A DNA stretch of 46,030 bases from Gordonia polyisoprenivorans NBRC 16320 = JCM 10675 (GTDB lineage Bacteria > Actinomycetota > Actinomycetes > Mycobacteriales > Mycobacteriaceae), in the NCBI RefSeq assembly GCF_000241325.1, contig NZ_BAEI01000066.1, forward strand, positions 1 to 46,030, written 5' to 3'. Below the pieces are notes generated by a model. That model saw nothing but the letters and a program-made list of their open reading frames with translations, was not told the DNA's origin and searched no databases. A program made the translations under genes and the position numbers. Positions 41,488 to 46,030 of this stretch are shown here, piece by piece. Position 1 is the stretch's first letter; the number at the start of each line of letters is the position of its first letter.

Positions 41488-41567
41488 CGCCCCAGAAGTC
41501 TTGGCCTTCGGCGGGAACTCCCGGCGAGTGCCCGCCACACCTCTCATTCACAGACCGGAGTCACATC

Positions 41568-42161
41568 ATGGAACCCTTCATCGAGCACACCGGGATCGGC
41601 GTGCCGTTGCGCCGCAGCAACGTCGACACCGACCAGATCATCCCCGCCGTCTACCTCAAACGGGTCACCCGAACCGGATTCGAGGACGGACTCTTCGCCG
41701 GCTGGCGCTCCGATCCGGACTTCATCCTCAACGCCGAACCCTGGAATCGCGGTTCGGTCCTGGTCGCCGGACCCGACTTCGGGACCGGGTCGTCGCGCGA
41801 ACATGCCGTCTGGGCGCTGTCGGACTTCGGTTTTCGGGTGGTCATCTCCTCCCGGTTCGCCGACATCTTCCGGGGTAACGCGGGCAAAGCGGGCCTGGTG
41901 GCCGCCCAGGTCGAGCAATCCGACGTCGAACTGCTGTGGAAGCGACTCGAGGAGCAGCCCGGCCTCGAAGTGACTGTGAGCCTTCCCGAGCGGACGGTGA
42001 CCGCAGCAGACCTCGTGGTGCCGTTGACAATTGATGACTACACGCGGTGGCGTCTGATGGAGGGCCTCGACGACATCGGCCTGACATTACGGCAGGTAGA
42101 CGCGATTTCCGAGTACGAGAACGGGCGGCCCGCCTTCAAGCCGGTGACCCTGCCGGCCTGA
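41568..42161 (+). CDS. leuD: 3-isopropylmalate dehydratase small subunit
   Basis: LeuD is the swivel subunit that completes isopropylmalate isomerase. The 197-residue protein shows [29 protein letters not shown] in its opening strand (cited in parts: [14 protein letters not shown]), then [20 protein letters not shown] and the [15 protein letters not shown] loop. ATG 41568 follows CGGAG. It forms an operon with leuC, and a 20-bp imperfect hairpin (42200-42259) after the gene separates it from hup. Confidence 0.97.
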   Translation: MEPFIEHTGIGVPLRRSNVDTDQIIPAVYLKRVTRTGFEDGLFAGWRSDPDFILNAEPWNRGSVLVAGPDFGTGSSREHAVWALSDFGFRVVISSRFADIFRGNAGKAGLVAAQVEQSDVELLWKRLEEQPGLEVTVSLPERTVTAADLVVPLTIDDYTRWRLMEGLDDIGLTLRQVDAISEYENGRPAFKPVTLPA

Positions 42162-42199
42162 GTTCTGCTCCCGGGTTCGACCTCTCGGCAAGCCCCGAA

Positions 42200-42259
42200 C
42201 GCCATCGACGGAACGTGTTAGCGGCCTGAAATTTTCGCAACACGTCCCGTCGATTGGCG
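42200..42259. terminator. Long imperfect hairpin between leuD and hup
   Basis: CGCCATCGACGGAACGTGTT (42200-42219) pairs with AACACGTCCCGTCGATTGGCG (42239-42259 less one bulge), with a 19-nt loop containing an ATTTT string. Only one mismatch and one bulge break the stem. It probably ends leuCD transcription; the length is more than a terminator needs. A TACCGT at 42290-42295 may be a -10 for hup. Confidence 0.6.
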
Positions 42260-42350
42260 TGGAAGATGGACGTTTTCGCCTCGGACGTTTACCGTGTGGG
42301 GTTAGCTGGCTATATCAGATACGGCCAGAACAGCTTGCGGAGGTATATCA

Positions 42351-42950
42351 ATGAACAAGGCAGAGCTCATCGATGAGCTGACCAAGAAGCTCGACGCTGA
42401 TCGCAAGACCGCGACCGAAGCGGTCGAGCTGATCGTCGACACCATCGTCCGCGCGGTGAACCGCGGCGAGAGTGTCACCATCACCGGGTTCGGTGTCTTC
42501 GAGAAGCGTCGTCGCGCACCGCGCGTCGCACGCAACCCGCGTACCGGTGAGACCGTGAAGGTGCGCGCCACCTCGGTTCCGGCGTTCCGTCCGGGCGCGC
42601 AGTTCAAGGCCGTCGTCGCCGGCAAGCAGAAGCTCTCGGCGACCGGTCCGGCCGTCAAGCGCGGAAGCGGTGCGGGCACCACCACCGCCGCGAAGAAGAC
42701 CGCGGCGAAGAAGGCCCCGGCCAAGAAGACCGCGGCAAAGAAAGCTCCCGCCAAGAAGACCGCCGCCAAGAAGGCCCCGGCCAAGACCACTGCAACCAAG
42801 ACCGCCGCCAAGAAGGCGCCGGCCAAGACCACTGCAGCGAAGAAGACGGCGGCCAAGAAGGCTCCCGCCAAGAAGACCGCGGCAAAGAAGGCTCCCGCCA
42901 AGAAGACCGCCGCCAAGAAGGCCCCCGCCAAGAAGACCACCCGGCGCTGA
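42351..42950 (+). CDS. hup: Histone-like DNA-binding protein HU with Lys/Ala-rich tail
   Basis: This is the nucleoid protein of the HupB type. Residues 1-90 are a standard HU domain ([57 protein letters not shown]), which bends DNA as a dimer. The remaining ~105 residues are a histone H1-like tail of repeated [10 protein letters not shown] motifs. Total length is 199 residues, near the 214 of mycobacterial HupB. ATG 42351 follows GCGGAGG. It stands alone between the leuD hairpin and a strong terminator. The tail repeats may vary in number among strains. Confidence 0.97.
   Translation: MNKAELIDELTKKLDADRKTATEAVELIVDTIVRAVNRGESVTITGFGVFEKRRRAPRVARNPRTGETVKVRATSVPAFRPGAQFKAVVAGKQKLSATGPAVKRGSGAGTTTAAKKTAAKKAPAKKTAAKKAPAKKTAAKKAPAKTTATKTAAKKAPAKTTAAKKTAAKKAPAKKTAAKKAPAKKTAAKKAPAKKTTRR
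42690..42946 (+). repeat. In-gene repeats encoding the [12 protein letters not shown] tail
   Basis: About ten near-identical 27-30-bp units of Lys, Ala, Pro and Thr codons (AAGAAGGCCCCGGCCAAG type) tile this part of hup. Synonymous changes among units show that they are not recent copies. Confidence 0.8.
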
Positions 42951-42988
42951 GCCCGCAACCGGGGCACACCCGGGGCGACCACGATCGC

Positions 42989-43025
42989 ACTCACCCCTGA
43001 CGAACTTCCCTCGTCAGGGGTGAGT
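42989..43025. terminator. Terminator after hup
   Basis: A perfect 15-bp stem (ACTCACCCCTGACGA / TCGTCAGGGGTGAGT) with a 7-nt loop lies 38 bp after the hup stop, between hup and the convergent mutT1. Confidence 0.8.
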
Positions 43026-43059
43026 TGCTGTGTGGGGCCCCGCCATCGACGAGTCGCGG

Positions 43060-43099
43060 TCGGCTCAGTGATCGAGTCGCCTTCGGCTCAGTGATCGAG
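43060..43099. repeat. 17-bp direct repeat at the 3' end of mutT1
   Basis: TCGGCTCAGTGATCGAG occurs at 43060-43076 and 43083-43099. The second copy contains the mutT1 stop codon (minus strand); the first is a duplicate just beyond it, giving a 23-bp period. Confidence 0.8.
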
Positions 43100-44026
43100 A
43101 CGCGGGAGAGGAGAATCGATGTGGTCGGCCGCCACCAGAGTGCCGGCGAGTGCCGAGAGCACCCACACACTTCCCTTGCGGTTGCGCGCCTTCGGCAAAG
43201 TGAGACCGTCGTGCTCGGCCCACCACTGCATCAGCGGCGGAATCACCTTGCCCTGACTACACACCGCACGCACCCGCCCATCCCCGGGCTCGGCGAGTTC
43301 CCTGATCCGCGCACGGGCCGGCGCCGGGTCGTCGGCATAGGCCGCCTCCGACAACGTGGGTTCCTCGATGATGGTGCCCCCGAGACGATCTCGGGTCGGG
43401 GCGAGAGTCTCGACGCAACGGACCGGGTTCGCACTGTGCAATTCGGTCACCCCGAACGCCGCCAGTAAGGGCACCAGCGCCCGCGCCTGCTCCCGACCCA
43501 CCGCGTCGAGAGGGCGCGTCCGGTCCTCACCCCGATACCGAGAACGACTGCCCGCACGCGCATGCCGCACCAGCAGCAACGTCGTGAGCTCGACGGGTAA
43601 CCGCGTGAACTCCTCCAGCACGGAACGATCCAGCCGATAGCTCAGGCGATCCGCCGCCTGCTCCGTCGACAACCAATCCAGCTCGTCGACCTCATGATTG
43701 GCCTCGAAGCGCCCACCCACCGACTCCGCCGACCAGTACCGGACATGCTTGCGGCCGTGCGGCAGATCGTAGGACACCGTCGTCAGCAGCCGACCCAGAC
43801 GCACCACATGCCCGGTCTCCTCGTCGATCTCCCGGACAGCGGTATCGATCAGGGTCTCACCGGCGTCGAGCTTGCCCTTGGGCAACGTCCAATCGTCATA
43901 CCGCGGGCGGTGCACCACCCCGATCTGCACCGTCCCCTTCGATCGGCGCCACAACACCCCACCGGCCGCCCAAACGGTCCTGGCGGGAGCGCTCTTCTGC
44001 GAATCCGACTTGCCCGACTTGGACAT
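43088..44026 (-). CDS. mutT1: MutT1-type Nudix hydrolase with phosphoglycerate-mutase-like domain
   Basis: The 312-residue protein is the two-domain actinobacterial MutT1. An N-terminal Nudix domain has the box GKLDAGETLIDTAVREIDEE (residues 51-70, then TG). A C-terminal histidine-phosphatase domain has LLLVRHARAG (His155) and later SANPVRCVETLAP. The enzyme clears oxidised guanine nucleotides such as 8-oxo-dGTP and diadenosine polyphosphates. Its order hup, mutT1, ppk matches mycobacteria. ATG 44026 follows GAGGCG. The 3' end carries a short duplication. It is downstream of ppk on the same strand but separated by about 175 bp. Confidence 0.94.
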   Translation of the reverse strand: MSKSGKSDSQKSAPARTVWAAGGVLWRRSKGTVQIGVVHRPRYDDWTLPKGKLDAGETLIDTAVREIDEETGHVVRLGRLLTTVSYDLPHGRKHVRYWSAESVGGRFEANHEVDELDWLSTEQAADRLSYRLDRSVLEEFTRLPVELTTLLLVRHARAGSRSRYRGEDRTRPLDAVGREQARALVPLLAAFGVTELHSANPVRCVETLAPTRDRLGGTIIEEPTLSEAAYADDPAPARARIRELAEPGDGRVRAVCSQGKVIPPLMQWWAEHDGLTLPKARNRKGSVWVLSALAGTLVAADHIDSPLPRLDH

Positions 44027-44130
44027 CGCCTCGTGTACACCTCTGCTCTTGTCGACACCCGTGAACCCCTGGGACGCGGGCGATCGTAACCGACCACGGT
44101 TACCGGACGGTGTCGACCCACCCCGGCAGG

Positions 44131-44226
44131 ATCATGCGCCCGAGTCCCGGCGGGATCATGCGCCCGAGTCCCGGCGGGATCATGCGCCCGAGTCCCGGCG
44201 GGATCATGCGCCCGAGTCCCGGCGGC
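44131..44226. repeat. 24-bp tandem repeat, four copies, spanning the ppk stop codon
   Basis: Four head-to-tail units (44131-44154, 44155-44178, 44179-44202, 44203-44226) begin ATCATGCGCCCGAGTCCCGG. The fourth differs only in its last base. On the minus strand each unit reads Arg-Arg-Asp-Ser-Gly-Ala-stop in the ppk frame; the fourth unit supplies the actual stop (44204-44206) and the other three lie beyond it. A partial fifth match (CCCCGGCAGG) precedes 44131. Confidence 0.93.
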
Positions 44227-46030
44227 GATTCCGCCGCATCATCTGTCGCTGATGATCGCGCACCTCTTCACCCGCGGCGGGGGAGGCCACCCAGCTACCG
44301 TCGGAATGCAGCACCCAGCACCGGGTTCGCGGATCGAGGGCGGAGGAGAAGATGTCGGCGAGTTCACCGGTGAGGCGCTCATCGCGCACCTGCACCATCA
44401 CCTCGATCCGACGATCGAGGTTGCGGTGCATCATGTCCGCGCTGCCGATCCAGTACTCGTCCTGCGCCCCGAAATGCATGATGCGCGAATGCTCCAGGAA
44501 CTGTCCCAGGATCGAGCGCACCACGATGTTGTCACTCACACCCGGCATCCCCGGCCGCAATGCGCAGATCCCGCGTACCACGATCTCCACCGGAACCCCG
44601 CTCTGCGAGGCCCGATACAGGGCGTCGATGACCTGCTCGTCGACGAGTGCGTTGGCCTTCAAACGAATCCGCGCGCGCTCGTCGCCCTCGTGATGAGCGA
44701 GGATCTCCCGATCGATCCGATCGACGATTCCCGAACGGATGCCGTTCGGGGCGACCAAGATGTTGCGGTACTCGGTCTTGCGCGAGTAACCGGTCAGCGT
44801 GTTGAACAGATCGGTCAGGTCGGCGCCGATATCCGGTGCGGCGGTGAGCAACCCGACGTCCTCGTACAGCCGGGCGGTCTTCGGATTGTAGTTGCCGGTT
44901 CCGATGTGGCAGTAGCGCTTGATCGTCGAACCCTCACGCCGCACCACCAGGCAGGTCTTGCAGTGCGTCTTCAGGCCGACCAGACCATAGACGACGTGGA
45001 CACCGGCCTGCTCGAGTTGACGCGCCCACTTGATGTTGGCCTGTTCGTCGAAACGTGCCTTGATCTCCACGAGCGCCACGACCTGCTTGCCCGCTTCGGC
45101 GGCGTCGATGAGCGCGTTGACGATCGGCGAATCACCCGACGTGCGGTACAGCGTCTGCTTGATCGCCAACACGTGCGGATCGGCAGCAGCCTGTTCGATG
45201 AACCGCTGAACGCTGGTCGAGAACGAGTCATAGGGATGATGGACGAGCACATCGCCTTCGCGCAGGGTGGAGAAGACACTCTTGGGCGTCTCGCGTTCAC
45301 CGAACGCCGGATGTGTTGCGGGAACGAACGGACGATCCTTCAGGTGCGGACGATCCAGACCGTAGATCTCGAACAGCGAGGACAGGTCGAGCAATCCGGG
45401 TACCTGGATGACGTCGGCCGGATTGACGTCGAGTTCCCGCAGCAGCAACTCGAGCATGTGCTCGCTCATGTCGTCGGCGACCTCGAGACGCACCGGTGAA
45501 CCGAAACGGCGACGGGCGAGTTCGCGTTCGAGAGCCTGCAACAGGTCCTCGTCGCGATCCTCCTCGACCTCGAAATCGGCGTTGCGGGTGATCCGGAAGA
45601 CGTGATGCTCGACGATCTGCATCTCCGGGAACAGATGTTCCAGATTCGCGGCGATGAGGTTTTCCATCGGCAACAGCACGGCGGGGTGGTGGCCGCGGCC
45701 GTCGGCCACCGCCGACCCGGGAGCGAGCTGGTCGACGCGGACGAAACGATTGACGTTGTCGGGCACCTTGACTCGCGCGAAGTGCTCGCCGCCCTCGTTC
45801 GTGTCCTTCACCGTCACCGCCAGATTCAGCGACAGCCCGGAGATGTAGGGGAACGGATGGGCCGGATCGACGGCGAGCGGGGTGAGTACCGGGAAGACCT
45901 GCTCGTGGAAGTGCTCCACCATCCGCTTCTGCTGATCGGCATCGAGCTCCGACCACGACACCACGTGAATTCCGTTGTCCGCCAAGTCGGGTCGTACCGA
46001 ATCGAGGAACACGCGGGCATGCCGGTCGGC
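44204..46030 (-). CDS. ppk: Polyphosphate kinase 1 (5' end outside window)
   Basis: Ppk makes polyphosphate from ATP and runs the reverse reaction; it acts at the inner membrane. About 608 codons are visible, lacking the N-terminal start. Readable features are the N and head domain remainder ([27 protein letters not shown] in part), then the catalytic C1 domain with [20 protein letters not shown] (the His that is autophosphorylated in E. coli Ppk is in the equivalent HIGTGN). The C2 domain follows, with [19 protein letters not shown]. The last residues [10 protein letters not shown] are encoded by one unit of a 24-bp repeat that is copied three more times after the stop. Confidence 0.96.
   Translation of the reverse strand, partial: ADRHARVFLDSVRPDLADNGIHVVSWSELDADQQKRMVEHFHEQVFPVLTPLAVDPAHPFPYISGLSLNLAVTVKDTNEGGEHFARVKVPDNVNRFVRVDQLAPGSAVADGRGHHPAVLLPMENLIAANLEHLFPEMQIVEHHVFRITRNADFEVEEDRDEDLLQALERELARRRFGSPVRLEVADDMSEHMLELLLRELDVNPADVIQVPGLLDLSSLFEIYGLDRPHLKDRPFVPATHPAFGERETPKSVFSTLREGDVLVHHPYDSFSTSVQRFIEQAAADPHVLAIKQTLYRTSGDSPIVNALIDAAEAGKQVVALVEIKARFDEQANIKWARQLEQAGVHVVYGLVGLKTHCKTCLVVRREGSTIKRYCHIGTGNYNPKTARLYEDVGLLTAAPDIGADLTDLFNTLTGYSRKTEYRNILVAPNGIRSGIVDRIDREILAHHEGDERARIRLKANALVDEQVIDALYRASQSGVPVEIVVRGICALRPGMPGVSDNIVVRSILGQFLEHSRIMHFGAQDEYWIGSADMMHRNLDRRIEVMVQVRDERLTGELADIFSSALDPRTRCWVLHSDGSWVASPAAGEEVRDHQRQMMRRNRRRDSGA

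Noticed and set aside
44131..44226. CRISPR array
   Set aside because: The 24-bp units are directly abutting with no spacers, so this is a tandem minisatellite.

Overview
The window comes from a high-GC actinobacterium of the order Mycobacteriales, most likely Gordonia or a close relative. This placement is inferred from gene order and protein likeness recalled from memory; no search was run. The backbone ligA, ACT protein, gatC, gatA, pfkA, gatB, lppZ-like, doxX, PH-domain protein, ilvB, ilvN, ilvC, serA, leuB, MFS, FAH hydrolase, gltX, F420/PPOX protein, iclR, leuC, leuD, hup, mutT1, ppk matches the Mycobacterium tuberculosis stretch from about Rv3014c to Rv2984. Genes inserted into that backbone are accessory.

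Layout. 1-1006: the 3' part of a 13E12-type HNH gene, then REP-like repeats. 1007-3088: NAD-dependent DNA ligase. 3048-5279: an accessory LysR / short-chain dehydrogenase / SnoaL-like group. 5306-9308: a macrodomain protein and ACT protein on the minus strand, an ABM-type membrane protein, then gatC-gatA. 9319-13338: a secreted phospholipase A2 and a membrane alpha/beta hydrolase, divergent from a NarL-type two-component system. 13470-19009: pfkA, PspC, gatB, an LppZ-like lipoprotein and DoxX. 19097-25624: ilvD, a PH-domain protein and ilvBNC behind a transcription attenuator. 25729-28618: a compact type VII secretion (T7SS) effector-like cassette. 28636-33719: a secreted trypsin-like protease, serA-leuB, and a GntR/DUF1648 pair. 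33727-38514: MFS, FAH hydrolase, alpha/beta hydrolase, gltX, tRNA-Gln and tRNA-Glu. 38560-46030: F420/PPOX protein, IclR regulator, leuCD, hup, mutT1 and ppk (5' end cut by the window edge).

Two themes link the genes. First, most of branched-chain amino acid synthesis is here (ilvD, ilvBNC, leuB, leuCD), with an attenuator before ilvB and an IclR regulator of the NdgR/LtbR type before leuCD. Second, the indirect Gln-tRNA route is here: gltX sits next to tRNA-Gln and tRNA-Glu, and gatCAB is split over two nearby loci. No glutaminyl-tRNA synthetase is seen in the window.

The most interesting points are: (1) the T7SS cassette at 25729-28542, where a run of seven G fuses two reading frames that otherwise overlap by ATGA; (2) the ilvB attenuator, whose leader peptide itself looks leaderless; (3) a repeated promoter layout in which TANNNT lies 6-7 nt before the start codon in twelve genes; and (4) a 24-bp tandem repeat that copies the ppk stop region four times. 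No intergenic stretch exceeds 300 bases; the longest are 715-1006 and 29302-29596.
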